DNA of 64,000 nucleotides from Streptococcus parasanguinis ATCC 15912 (GCF_000164675.2 NC_015678.1:930001-994000); one strand, 5' to 3'. Shown: positions 9,618 through 18,430, numbered from the stretch's first letter. The notes: generated by a model from the letters alone, not told the origin. Numbers and translations: made by a program.

Positions 9618-9631
9618 TGTAAACTCTTGCT
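9618..9631. promoter_or_regulatory. cre-like CcpA box 2 in the ccpA-pepQ intergenic region
   Basis: TGTAAACTCTTGCT matches the cre consensus with one central mismatch. It lies 32 bp from box 1, about three helical turns, and about 50 bp upstream of the pepQ start. Confidence 0.5.
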
Positions 9632-9680
9632 TTTTTGTGGAAAATTTGACAAAATAGATCCATAGAAAGAAGGTAGCATT

Positions 9681-10763
9681 ATGTCTAAATTAGATCAAAT
9701 CGTCGATTTTCTTGAAACTGAAAAAACAGATGTCGCTGTTGTGTCCGATCCTGTCACGATCAATTACTTGACTGGATTTTACAGTGATCCCCACGAACGT
9801 CAACTCTTTTTGTTCGTTTACACAGACCACGAACCACTTCTTTTCGTTCCTGCCCTTGAAGTGGAACGGGCGACTGCAGTTGTCGATTTCCAAGTGGTTG
9901 GCTATGTAGATTCTGAAAACCCTTGGGAAAAGATTAAAGGAGCTATCGCAAAACCAGATGCCAAAACCGTTGCACTTGAATATGATAACTTGATCCTTAC
10001 AAAATACAATGGCTTGCGCACTGTCTTTGAAAAAGCAACATTTAACAACTTGACACCACGGATTAACCGGATGCGCTTGATCAAATCAGCTGATGAGATC
10101 CAAAAAATGTTGGTGGCTGGTCAATATGCAGATAAGGCTGTCAATATGGGATTCGACGCCATTTCACTGGATAAAACAGAAACTGATATCGTAGCAGAAA
10201 TCGACTTTGGTATCAAACGCTTGGGTTATGAAATGAGCTTTGAAACCATGGTCTTGACTGGAAATAATGCAGCTAACCCACACGGAATTCCTGGAAGCAA
10301 CAAAGTCGAAAACGATGCTCTCTTGCTCTTTGACCTTGGCTGTATGGTGAATGGTTATGCGTCTGATATGACTCGTACCGTTGCTGTTGGAAAACCTGAT
10401 GATTTCAAAAAAGAAATCTACCACTTGACTTTAGAAGCTCAACAAGCAGCTATTGACATGATCAAACCAGGTGTAACAGCACATGACGTAGACCGTGCTG
10501 CTCGGAGTGTCATCGAAAAAGCTGGTTATGGTGAATACTTCAACCACCGCCTCGGACACGGTATCGGAATGGACGTGCATGAATTCCCTTCTATTATGGA
10601 AGGAAATGACATGGTGCTTGAAGAAGGAATGTGCTTCTCAGTCGAACCAGGAATCTATATTCCAGGTAAAGTCGGTGTCCGTATCGAAGACTGTGGGTAT
10701 GTCACAAAAGACGGTTTTGGACTCTTCACGGAAACCAGCAAAGACTTACTTTACTTTGACTAA
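9681..10763 (+). CDS. pepQ: Xaa-Pro dipeptidase PepQ (M24B)
   Basis: The 360-residue prolidase cleaves Xaa-Pro dipeptides in the cytoplasm. It has an N-terminal creatinase-like domain (1-130) and a C-terminal pita-bread domain with all five metal ligands: two Asp in FDLGCMVNGYASDMTRT, His in GHGIGMDVHE, Glu in SVEPGIY and Glu in VRIEDCGY. The start has GAAAGAAGG 8-9 bases upstream. Divergent pepQ-ccpA order is typical of lactic acid bacteria, where CcpA can regulate pepQ. Confidence 0.96.
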   Translation: MSKLDQIVDFLETEKTDVAVVSDPVTINYLTGFYSDPHERQLFLFVYTDHEPLLFVPALEVERATAVVDFQVVGYVDSENPWEKIKGAIAKPDAKTVALEYDNLILTKYNGLRTVFEKATFNNLTPRINRMRLIKSADEIQKMLVAGQYADKAVNMGFDAISLDKTETDIVAEIDFGIKRLGYEMSFETMVLTGNNAANPHGIPGSNKVENDALLLFDLGCMVNGYASDMTRTVAVGKPDDFKKEIYHLTLEAQQAAIDMIKPGVTAHDVDRAARSVIEKAGYGEYFNHRLGHGIGMDVHEFPSIMEGNDMVLEEGMCFSVEPGIYIPGKVGVRIEDCGYVTKDGFGLFTETSKDLLYFD

Positions 10764-10803
10764 TCCTTTTGCAATCAACTAGAAAAAAATCAGGTCACTA
10801 AAG

Positions 10804-10827
10804 TGTACTGACCCAAAAAAATTAGAC
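10804..10827 (+). repeat. IS-end-like relic, left copy
   Basis: The sequence begins TGTACTGACCC, then an A-run and TTAGAC. This resembles terminal inverted repeats of IS3/IS150-type elements and matches the 20855-20876 copy closely. No transposase remains nearby. Confidence 0.4.
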
Positions 10828-10839
10828 AAATAATTTAAG

Positions 10840-10873
10840 AAAAGAGGCTGGGACAAAAGTCCTAGCCTCTTTT
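10840..10873 (+). terminator. Terminator of pepQ; also the first hairpin of repeat family A
   Basis: AAAAGAGGCT pairs with AGCCTCTTTT and inner GGAC with GTCC around an AAAA loop. The same hairpin opens the 175-bp repeats at 50418 and 59674, but here only the hairpin is present. Confidence 0.75.
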
Positions 10874-10928
10874 CAATATAATCAAAAAAGATAGTATAAG
10901 ACTTTATTGAAACGTGAATCTTATAGCC

Positions 10929-10965
10929 TTCTTTCAAAAGAGGTCATATAACCTCTTTGAAAGAA
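10929..10965. repeat. Strong inverted repeat
   Basis: Two 15-16 base arms (starting TTCTTTCAAA and ending TTTGAAAGAA) flank a short CATAT loop with one bulged A. No T-run follows on either strand within the usual distance, so this is not a typical terminator. Confidence 0.6.
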
Positions 10966-10980
10966 CTTAGAAATAAAAAA

Positions 10981-11002
10981 TTATCTTATTTAAATAAGAT
11001 AA
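10981..11002. repeat. Perfect 22-bp palindrome
   Basis: The 22 bases are identical to their reverse complement (arm TTATCTTATTT). It lies 15 bp after the preceding inverted repeat. Confidence 0.7.
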
Positions 11003-11313
11003 CCTCTATGAACTGCAAAAAAGCACACCCTATTTGAACCTCGTCCCTAGAATCTTCCATTGCCATCATATGTTCTTCCTATTTCCTGAAAAATCGATGA
11101 ATCATCCATAGAACATCTTTAAGCCCTTCTTTATGAATGAATGATGCCTTAGTCAGTTTTTCTTGCATAGAAATTCATCCATATCCTCCTTACTTCTTCT
11201 TTAATAAGATGCTTCGGAATTCACAACTTAATTTTTTTATTGAATAGCTCAGTCACTTTCTAATTTTTTTCTTTTTGTACAGGAAAAACAGCTATTATAC
11301 TATAAATAATTGA

Positions 11314-11342
11314 TTGTAAATCAACCGATTTTAGTTTATAAT
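11314..11342 (+). promoter_or_regulatory. Promoter of the LPXTG gene at 11414
   Basis: TTGTAA, a 17-bp spacer and TATAAT precede the ATG by about 70 bp. Confidence 0.7.
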
Positions 11343-11413
11343 ACAGATGAAAAGTTTAACAAATTTCTATTTTTATAATGGAGATTTTGATTACATTTAG
11401 GAGACTTCATCAT

Positions 11414-13174
11414 ATGAAAAAATTAACGAAATTAGGTATCGCATCGATTTCCGTATTTGTATTAAATACTTATACTCATACGATTGTGAAAGCTGATGAA
11501 AATAGGAGTTCAGAGACTTCTGTAACAGTAGAGTTATCAACAACTCAAGCAAATGCTCCACAGGGAGAACATTCCATCGTAACGAACAATGGTTCTTCGA
11601 GCGCTGAGGACAATGTTCCCTCTAGTGATGAAGACTATACTCCAGCTACAACCTCTTCGGAAACTACTAGGAGTACAGTGACTCCTCCAAAAAGTAATAT
11701 CGTAAACGAAGATGGATATGTCAATATTGAGGGACAGCCCGCAGCTTTAACAGATGATGGTGAAAGTGTTGTCTATTCTTATACAGTTGCGTTTAAAGGG
11801 ATGCATTCTAGTGATCGTGGGCAAACAGTTCGCGATATCAGACTCCGCATTCCAGACATTCCAGGCGCTAAAGTTGATTTCACACTGATTGGAACACGAG
11901 ATGCCAATGAAAATCCTGTTCCCGTCAATGTACCAATGAAAGTCATTCTTCCTGATGAAATTGTTTCGGATTCTGACACTGATCCTACTGCTACCTTTAA
12001 TTCAGATTCCTCAGTTGTTCCAACTGCAGAAGAATTAAGAGCAGGTAAAAAACCGGCAATTGTCAATATGGATGCAAATGAAAATGGTTATCCTGGAGAA
12101 CACCTTTATCCAGGAGACGGAATCGTTCATTTATATGGAATTAGCTCTAAAACCCTTAAAAGTACTGCTTTTCGTGTAGCTATCACACTTCCATTAAAAG
12201 AGGCAAAGAAAATCAAATACTTACCGATTGATGCCCGTTTTGCATGGAAATGTAGCCAAGAAGGTGGGATAGCCAGTTATGAAGAAGGCTGTCAGAGTTT
12301 AGAAGAATATAAATCTAATCAGGTTTATTTTGCTGATGAGGATGGTAATCTAAGTTATGGTGGGTTGGGCAATCCTACCCTAGTGGATGAAAGTTACGTA
12401 CAGGATGGTCATCTCATCAAGTCCGTTGCAAGTCCAAATACCTACATTACACCTAATAATGGGGACTGGACCAAAATTCCAAATGACACCAATATTGATC
12501 CCAATACTTTCTTTAACTATGTGGAAATATTTACATTAAAGAATAATCCATCGGTTACGTATTATGCATCTGAAACAGAAGATATGGCTGATCAAGACGT
12601 ATCTGCTTTTTACCAAGGAAACGTTCTGATCGACTATGTGATCAAAGGATCCAACCAATCCATCAAACCTACATATACTGATACTGCCATGACTTCTATC
12701 TATGGATTGGATGGTAGACTTAAAAACTACAACACAACAGAAAATAATCTCGAACGCCCAGACTATATTATTTTTAATGGACAAAAATATCTTCTAGTAG
12801 GGATTTCATCCTCATCCGCACCAGAGATTGGTCCTATGAAAGAGGGGACGCTCCATGTAGTATATGAATATGTGAAGGAAGCTTCTAATCCTGTTACTCC
12901 CGTAACACCAACTCCAACACCCGTTTCACCAATAGTCCCTGAACCAGTTCAACCAAGCCAAAAAGAAGTCAAAAAAGAAAATCCGCTCTCTCACGAAGGA
13001 ACTGTAGAGCCTCAACCATCTCAGAATTCTGTTACTAAATCAGTAATGGATTTAGAGCAAGTAGGATTGCCAAAAACCGGAGATTCTAGTAACAATGTAT
13101 TCTTTAGCTTCTTGGGTGCCTTAACAGGTTTCCTTGGATTCTCCCTCATCAAAAAAAGAAAGAGTGAAAGATAA
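11414..13174 (+). CDS. LPXTG-anchored surface protein of unknown function
   Basis: The 586-residue protein has a Sec signal peptide (MKKLTKLGIASISVFVLN..., cleavage near VKA-DE at residue 28), a Ser/Thr-rich segment (30-90), a large ectodomain, a proline-rich spacer (TPVTPTPTPVSP) and a C-terminal sortase signal LPKTG at 552 with a hydrophobic stretch and KKRKSER tail. I start at the ATG at 11414, preceded by AGGAGA; 12 upstream codons are unlikely. The segment before the spacer (LIDYVIKG ... IIFNGQKYLLVGI ... GTLHVVYEYVKE) has the strand pattern of MucBP modules, suggesting an adhesin. The central ectodomain I do not recognise. The base composition is AT-rich relative to its neighbours. Confidence 0.85.
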   Translation: MKKLTKLGIASISVFVLNTYTHTIVKADENRSSETSVTVELSTTQANAPQGEHSIVTNNGSSSAEDNVPSSDEDYTPATTSSETTRSTVTPPKSNIVNEDGYVNIEGQPAALTDDGESVVYSYTVAFKGMHSSDRGQTVRDIRLRIPDIPGAKVDFTLIGTRDANENPVPVNVPMKVILPDEIVSDSDTDPTATFNSDSSVVPTAEELRAGKKPAIVNMDANENGYPGEHLYPGDGIVHLYGISSKTLKSTAFRVAITLPLKEAKKIKYLPIDARFAWKCSQEGGIASYEEGCQSLEEYKSNQVYFADEDGNLSYGGLGNPTLVDESYVQDGHLIKSVASPNTYITPNNGDWTKIPNDTNIDPNTFFNYVEIFTLKNNPSVTYYASETEDMADQDVSAFYQGNVLIDYVIKGSNQSIKPTYTDTAMTSIYGLDGRLKNYNTTENNLERPDYIIFNGQKYLLVGISSSSAPEIGPMKEGTLHVVYEYVKEASNPVTPVTPTPTPVSPIVPEPVQPSQKEVKKENPLSHEGTVEPQPSQNSVTKSVMDLEQVGLPKTGDSSNNVFFSFLGALTGFLGFSLIKKRKSER

Positions 13175-13233
13175 TAGAAAATTCTAAGCCGTTCACCTGT
13201 CTGGAAGCTGGCAAATTCTAATAAGAGGTTATT

Positions 13234-13356
13234 TTGAACCCTCGAAAAATCTTTACTCTCTACTTATTGATCGTAGCAGTCTATTTTCTCTTTAACTTTG
13301 CTCTCTCTAGTTTTTCTCACCACTTATCCAAAAAGTGGGCAAAAGCTATAGACTAA
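13234..13356 (+). CDS. Possible 40-residue single-pass membrane peptide (TTG start)
   Basis: A frame starting with TTG, preceded by AAGAGG six bases away, encodes MNPRKIFTLYLLIVAVYFLF and then about 20 more residues ending SKKWAKAID. Residues 7-27 form a clear membrane segment with positive residues on both sides. It lies between the LPXTG gene and the terminator. It could be a genuine small protein or a chance frame in AT-rich DNA. Confidence 0.35.
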   Translation: MNPRKIFTLYLLIVAVYFLFNFALSSFSHHLSKKWAKAID

Positions 13357-13381
13357 TAGAGGTTCAAGTTCCGATCTCAGC

Positions 13382-13410
13382 AAAAAAGATCGAAGAAGGT
13401 TACACTTCTT
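13382..13410. terminator. Bidirectional terminator between the LPXTG region and the rrf2 gene
   Basis: A perfect 11-bp stem (GATCGAAGAAG / CTTCTTCGATC) with a 6-base loop is flanked by A-rich and T-rich runs on both sides. Confidence 0.9.
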
Positions 13411-13421
13411 CGATCTTTTTC

Positions 13422-13871
13422 TTATGAAACGGATTCGAGATTCATTCTTTTCTGCGTATCTTCCACGACGTCTTTTAAAGTGGTTTGGGACATTTCTTTT
13501 TCCATAGCAATCTGAATGTCCTCAAGCTTCCCATCTAAAACATTGTGGATATTGTGGCCAATTGGGCAGGCTGGATTCGGATTGTCATGAAAACCAAATA
13601 ATTGACCTGTCGAACCTAAGCATTCTACCGCTTGATAGATATCCAGCAGGCTGATCTTATCGGCTGCTTTTGCGAGCTCAGCTCCGCCTGTCCCACGTGC
13701 TACATGGATCAATCCTGCTTTCTTCAACTGAGACAAGGTCTTTCGAATAATAACAGGGTTCACGCCGACACTTCCTGCCAAAAAATCACTGGTTACTTTT
13801 GTTTTTTCTCCTTGTAGAGCAATCATGATCAAGACATGAGTCCCAATGGTAAAGCGACTCGAAATTTGCAT
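13422..13871 (-). CDS. Rrf2-family transcriptional regulator
   Basis: The 149-residue protein begins MQISSRFTIGTHVLIMIAL and has a winged helix (ADFLAGSVG-type segment SDFLAGSVGVNPVIIRKTLSQLKKAGL, wing RGTGG). It has only two cysteines (VEC, PACPIG), fewer than the three used by Fe-S Rrf2 proteins such as IscR and NsrR, so it is closer to YwnA/CymR-like members. The ATG at 13871 has AGGAGTGAAG upstream; a 16-codon extension is not supported. A dyad at its own -35 suggests autorepression. The target is unknown. Confidence 0.87.
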   Translation of the reverse strand: MQISSRFTIGTHVLIMIALQGEKTKVTSDFLAGSVGVNPVIIRKTLSQLKKAGLIHVARGTGGAELAKAADKISLLDIYQAVECLGSTGQLFGFHDNPNPACPIGHNIHNVLDGKLEDIQIAMEKEMSQTTLKDVVEDTQKRMNLESVS

Positions 13872-13947
13872 AACTTCACTCCTTTCTACCCGTTTTTGAA
13901 GGTAGAGTCTATTGAACAACCGTCAAGGAACGACTTCCGTTAATCCT

Positions 13948-13975
13948 ATTATACTCTTTTTAGTTGTAATGTCAA
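13948..13975 (-). promoter_or_regulatory. Promoter of the rrf2-type gene
   Basis: The minus strand has consensus TTGACA (13970-13975), a 16-bp spacer and TATAAT (13948-13953). Confidence 0.8.
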
Positions 13976-13983
13976 CAGTTACA
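13965..13983. promoter_or_regulatory. Dyad overlapping the rrf2 -35 box, likely operator
   Basis: TGTAA and TTACA form a dyad with 9 bp between the arms, centred on the TTGACA. Rrf2 proteins commonly repress their own promoters through such dyads. Confidence 0.45.
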
Positions 13984-14826
13984 CTATTGAAAGAAGTCCT
14001 CTAACCAAGCATCGATTTCTCGATCATGACCTTCTCTCTGCTCAATCTCATGAAGAAGCTCATGATTGTGGGTATGATGAATGCCATTGACCAAACTTTC
14101 ATAATACACTTGGTAATAAGGAAGATGGAGGTCTTTTGCGAGTTGCAGTTCTTTTTGGACATCATAATCCACCCGTCTAAAATCTACATCTTTTAGCCCC
14201 ATTTGATCAAATTCAAGAATAGCATACATGGCCCGAAGGTCCTTGCGAAGATTCTTTTCCAGAAAGAAAGGCTGACCGATCGAGCCAGGATTGATGATCA
14301 GTTCTCCGCCTGTCCCGTAACGGAAAAACTGCTGGTGAATGTGTCCGTAGACTGCAATATCACAAGACGGGTTTGTCACCAAGCGGTCAAAATCCTTCTG
14401 CTCACCAATGTGAATCAATTCGCGACCCCAATTCTTATCGGGTAAGTGGTGGGTAATACCGATCTTTAAACCTGCGATTTCTCTATGGACCTGCATGGGC
14501 ATTTCCTGCATGACTTCAATTTCCTGGGGTGTGATTTCTTCCAGAATATATTGACACTGGCGCATGAGGTAGCGATGACTGGATCTGGTCTCATCCAACA
14601 TCCCTCTCATAGCCCGCCAAAGACTATCTTCCCAGTTTCCAAGGACTTTGACCGTAATAGGTAACTCCTCTAACAGCTCCAAGAGGGCCCGTCTCCCTGT
14701 TCCTGGCATCAAACTATCTCCTAAGAGCCAATATTCATCCACCTTGGCTTTTCGACTATCCTCTAGGACAGCTTCCAATGCTGTCGTATTTCCATGAATA
14801 TCTGAAAGTAAAGCAATTTTAGTCAT
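13984..14826 (-). CDS. Calcineurin-like metallophosphoesterase
   Basis: The 280-residue cytoplasmic protein has the metal-binding motifs of the family in order: DIHGN (residues 9-13), GDSL, GNWED, THH, GHIHQ and NPGSIGQP. It therefore carries a complete di-metal phosphoesterase site, but the substrate is not predictable. The C-terminal 80 residues (VDYDVQKELQLAKDLHLPYYQVYYESL) are an extension beyond the minimal YfcE fold, seen in Firmicute DNA-repair-exonuclease-like or YvnB-type members. It is transcribed toward the rrf2 gene with only its promoter between. Confidence 0.85.
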   Translation of the reverse strand: MTKIALLSDIHGNTTALEAVLEDSRKAKVDEYWLLGDSLMPGTGRRALLELLEELPITVKVLGNWEDSLWRAMRGMLDETRSSHRYLMRQCQYILEEITPQEIEVMQEMPMQVHREIAGLKIGITHHLPDKNWGRELIHIGEQKDFDRLVTNPSCDIAVYGHIHQQFFRYGTGGELIINPGSIGQPFFLEKNLRKDLRAMYAILEFDQMGLKDVDFRRVDYDVQKELQLAKDLHLPYYQVYYESLVNGIHHTHNHELLHEIEQREGHDREIDAWLEDFFQ

Positions 14827-14991
14827 GATCTTCTCCTTCTCTCCATTATAACAAAGAGAAGAAAAACTTCCACCCTAAGGTGAAAGTTTTATGAACATTC
14901 CATGCTACCAGAAATGAAAACTCAGGCTAGAAGCGGAAGCTTCGTCGTTGGATTTATCTTTTTCCAAAGAGTTGCTTAACGGCTTTGTATC

Positions 14992-17715
14992 TTAGTCTAC
15001 TGATTTGAGGGCTTCGAGCATGTCTATTTTTCGGAGATAATGGTCAACATAAATTCCTAACAGGATCAAGAGAAGGATCATTCCTCCGACAGGGAAGAGG
15101 AAAACGCCAAGTCCCACTTTAGGGTAAAAGAGAATAGCATCTGGTGCAATCATGGCAATGAGGAATTGATGAAGATAATAGCCACCTCCTAATCCCATGA
15201 GGATCCCTATGATAGACAATAAGATGGTTTCACGGTAAATATAGAGCGTCACTTCCTTATTATGGAATCCTAAGACCTTAATGGTCGATAATTCCCGGAT
15301 CCGCTCTGCCACATTGATATTGGTTAAATTATACAAGATTACAATGGCTAGCAAGATCGATACGACTACTAGAATCATCATAGTGGTATCCAAAGATTTG
15401 GCAACTGAGTTAAAGAGGGAAATCATCGAAGCATTTTGACTAACCGCCTTCACAGCTGCAAGTGCCATCATGTCTCGACTGACAGTTTGCACTTTTCGTG
15501 TAGAAGGATTTCTCAACTGCACCAAATAGCTATTTGCTGAAGTCCGCTTTCCGTAGATTTTTTGGTAACTTGCCTGATCCATATAGACAAAATGGCCGAC
15601 ATAATTTTCAGTGATCCCTGCTACCTTAAAAGAGTGGCCATCTAAGGTCAGTCGATCACCGACTGTAACCCGGGCTAATTGCGCTAGCTTACTACTGATG
15701 ATGACCCCTTTCTTGAGAGACAAGGACTCTCCTTGCTTGATAGAACGCAAGCTTACAAAGGGAGCAAAATCTGTACGGTCCGTTACCATCATCGTAATGG
15801 TCTGCTTGTCGCGTCCACCCTTTAAAGATGCTTCAATGACCTTACTATAGATCGGTCGATAATCCTTGATATCTGATTTTTCCAGACGATTGGTTAGTTC
15901 CTTGCTTTCTTGGCTTGATGAATTGGTTTTTTGGGCTACAATCAACTCATAAGATAGGATCTCTTGAAATTGGCGTTTGGAAACACCTCTTACAGAAGAT
16001 TGAATTCCTAGCCCTGCAAAGAGGAGAGCAACAGAACCTGCCACTCCAAAAATGGTCATCAGCATCCGTTGTTTGTAACGAAAGAGATTACGAGCAGTGA
16101 CCTTGTGGGTGAAACTCAGACGCTTCCAAATAAAATGGAGACGCTCCAGGAAAATCTTCGAACCGGATACCGGTGGTTTAGGAAGCAATAAAAGATTGGC
16201 TTCTTCTTTTAATTCCTTGCGAGAAACCCAGTAAGCCGGAAGCACACTCGCGATGAAAGATAGTCCGAGCGCAATCAGAGTCATATCCCCATAAAAATAC
16301 TCTCTGCTCTCTCCAATCACCATCCCTTGCGTGATAATGTTGGAAATGATCCCCGATAGGAAATAATGGCCCAGCAAGGTTCCTAGAAGGGTACCGATCG
16401 TCCCTGCAAAGAATCCATAGAGAACAAATTTGAGAATGATGTCCCTGGTACGATAGCCCAGCGCCTTAAAAATACCTGCATTGGTTCGCTCTTCATCGAC
16501 AAAGCGGGTCATCGTGGTAAAGGTCACCATGGCTGCTACCAGATAAAGAACGACCGGAAAAATATTTCCAACAGCAGAGATACTACTACTGGCATTGCTA
16601 TACATCAAGTAACCTTGTCCACCTGGCATGGTCTTGCGGTCATAGACATGATAAGTTGGGATTTCCAGCTGATCTCGCTCCCTTTGGGCTTTTTTCATCT
16701 CCTCCTCTTTTTTTCCGAGCTCCGATTCACCTGTAGCCCAGTCCTTCTTTTTCTGATCCAGTTGTTCTTTGGCTTGATGGAGCTTTTCTTGACTGGCTAC
16801 TTGCTCTTTAGCTGGCAGAAAGGAAGCTAATTTCTTGAACTGCGCCTCCTGCAAGTCTAATTGCTTTTGAGCCTGATCGATCTGATTCTTGGCTGACTGG
16901 AGTGTTTCCTTGGCACGACTGAGTTCTTTCTGGCCTTTTTGAATCTGGCCATCCGCCTCCTGCTTGAGTCTTTGATAGCGAGCCTTTCCATTATCTTTCA
17001 AAAGTTTTTCTAACTCTTCTTGATGAGCTTCGAGCCGTTTTTGGTAGACTTGCGAAAAAGAATCTAAAGACTTCAGATCATCAAACTGGATCCGCGCCAT
17101 CGCGGGAAGTTTGGTGGTGAAGACTTCTTTTGAAACCAGAGCATAGGCATCCAGATTCCCACTGCCACTCATGGCAGTGCCTAAATTCTTTTGAGACCAC
17201 ATCTCAGAGGATTGTACAAAGCCAACAATGGTGAATTGATTTCGCTTTAAACTAGAGCTCGTTCCAGACTTTTCTTCAAGTGTGAGGGTATCCCCTATCT
17301 GATAGCGATCCTCCCAAAAACTTGCTAGGGCCAGTTCCCCTTCTTTTTTGGGCAGGCGCCCCTTGGTCACACGAAAAGAAGAAAGGCTTTTTGGGGCAGA
17401 AAAAAGTCGAATTGCCTCTCCTGTCCCTTTCACTGTCAAATCCAGCAGTGAACCAAATTCGACACGCGCCCCTTTGACTCTTAAAAACTCCTCTTGGTCT
17501 ACCTGGTCTAATCCCAAGTCCCCCATAACAGCAAGATCTAGCATCTTTTGTTGCTGAATAAACTGGTTAGCCGTTCGGTGCATATTTGGAGTAGTCACCT
17601 TTAGGCCTACCAAGGCCAAGCTTCCCAACAACATCAAGGTTAAGATGGAGAGAAAGCGTCCTTTTGAATGTGTAAAAGAAGCAAATAAATCCTTCCAATA
17701 GACTTTTCGTTTCAT
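14992..17715 (-). CDS. FtsX-type ABC transporter permease with long coiled coil
   Basis: The 907-residue protein has an N-terminal membrane helix (about 20-42), an extracytoplasmic domain including a long charged coiled coil (about 235-355, rich in KEL, QAQKQ, EEEMKKAQ), then three helices of the first FtsX core (about 380-500), a second helix plus ectodomain, and three terminal helices (about 780-895). This two-times-four-helix layout is that of large streptococcal FtsX-like exporters rather than MacB dimers. It forms a transporter with the ATPase 13 bp upstream. Substrate unknown; lipid or peptide export or cell-envelope sensing are possible. Confidence 0.88.
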   Translation of the reverse strand: MKRKVYWKDLFASFTHSKGRFLSILTLMLLGSLALVGLKVTTPNMHRTANQFIQQQKMLDLAVMGDLGLDQVDQEEFLRVKGARVEFGSLLDLTVKGTGEAIRLFSAPKSLSSFRVTKGRLPKKEGELALASFWEDRYQIGDTLTLEEKSGTSSSLKRNQFTIVGFVQSSEMWSQKNLGTAMSGSGNLDAYALVSKEVFTTKLPAMARIQFDDLKSLDSFSQVYQKRLEAHQEELEKLLKDNGKARYQRLKQEADGQIQKGQKELSRAKETLQSAKNQIDQAQKQLDLQEAQFKKLASFLPAKEQVASQEKLHQAKEQLDQKKKDWATGESELGKKEEEMKKAQRERDQLEIPTYHVYDRKTMPGGQGYLMYSNASSSISAVGNIFPVVLYLVAAMVTFTTMTRFVDEERTNAGIFKALGYRTRDIILKFVLYGFFAGTIGTLLGTLLGHYFLSGIISNIITQGMVIGESREYFYGDMTLIALGLSFIASVLPAYWVSRKELKEEANLLLLPKPPVSGSKIFLERLHFIWKRLSFTHKVTARNLFRYKQRMLMTIFGVAGSVALLFAGLGIQSSVRGVSKRQFQEILSYELIVAQKTNSSSQESKELTNRLEKSDIKDYRPIYSKVIEASLKGGRDKQTITMMVTDRTDFAPFVSLRSIKQGESLSLKKGVIISSKLAQLARVTVGDRLTLDGHSFKVAGITENYVGHFVYMDQASYQKIYGKRTSANSYLVQLRNPSTRKVQTVSRDMMALAAVKAVSQNASMISLFNSVAKSLDTTMMILVVVSILLAIVILYNLTNINVAERIRELSTIKVLGFHNKEVTLYIYRETILLSIIGILMGLGGGYYLHQFLIAMIAPDAILFYPKVGLGVFLFPVGGMILLLILLGIYVDHYLRKIDMLEALKSVD

Positions 17716-17728
17716 GCTACCACCTCTT

Positions 17729-18430
17729 CTAATACTCTAGTGTAGCAATATCTTGAGGAAGCTCATTGATTTCTACCGACTTGACCTTGGCATCATGCAT
17801 GCGAATCACACGGTCTGCAATAGGAGCTAGAGCAGCATTATGGGTTACGATGATGACCGTCGCTCCTTTTTTTCGAGACATATCCTGTAAAATCCCCAAT
17901 ACTTGCTTACCCGTCTGGTAATCCAAGGCTCCCGTCGGCTCATCACAAAGGAGGATTTTTGGATTTTTCGCCACTGCCCGAGCGATCGCCACCCGTTGTT
18001 GTTCCCCGCCTGACAATTGGGCAGGAAAATTATCAAGACGATTGCCAAGTCCTACTTCTTTCAAAACAGCTTCCGGATCTAGAGCGTCAGAAACAATTTC
18101 TGAAGCCAACTCAACATTCTCCTTAGCTGTCAAATTAGGGACCAAATTATAAAATTGAAAGACAAAACCAACATCATCTCGTCGATAATTGGTTCGTTGA
18201 TGGGCATTGAGCTTTGCAATATCCACCCCATCAATCAGAACCTGACCCTCGTCATTGGTGTCCATCCCTCCTAAGATATTGAGAACCGTTGATTTTCCAG
18301 CTCCTGAAGCCCCTAAAATAATAACCAACTCGCCTTTTTCTATCTCAAAGGAAACATCCCGGTTAGCGAAAATCTCTGTCTCTCCACTCGTATAGCGCTT
18401 GTAACAATGCTGCATTTCGATGTAGGGCAT
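17729..18430 (-). CDS. ABC transporter ATP-binding protein (MacB/LolD-type)
   Basis: The 233-residue ATPase has Walker [10 protein letters not shown] (near 40), Q-loop VFQFYNL, signature LSGGEQQR, Walker [13 protein letters not shown] and switch His in IIVTHN. The sequence type is that of ATPases that partner FtsX-fold permeases, and the permease follows directly. Confidence 0.94.
   Translation of the reverse strand: MPYIEMQHCYKRYTSGETEIFANRDVSFEIEKGELVIILGASGAGKSTVLNILGGMDTNDEGQVLIDGVDIAKLNAHQRTNYRRDDVGFVFQFYNLVPNLTAKENVELASEIVSDALDPEAVLKEVGLGNRLDNFPAQLSGGEQQRVAIARAVAKNPKILLCDEPTGALDYQTGKQVLGILQDMSRKKGATVIIVTHNAALAPIADRVIRMHDAKVKSVEINELPQDIATLEY

Larger units (their letters stand above)
10764..11413. 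other. 650-bp AT-rich intergenic region between pepQ and the LPXTG gene
   Basis: No convincing long gene is present. It holds an IS-end-like sequence (10804-10827), the pepQ terminator, two strong palindromes (10929-10965 and 10981-11002), a perfect AGGAGG on the minus strand at 11185-11190 preceding only very short frames, and the LPXTG promoter (11314-11342). It looks like a decayed insertion region. Confidence 0.6.
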
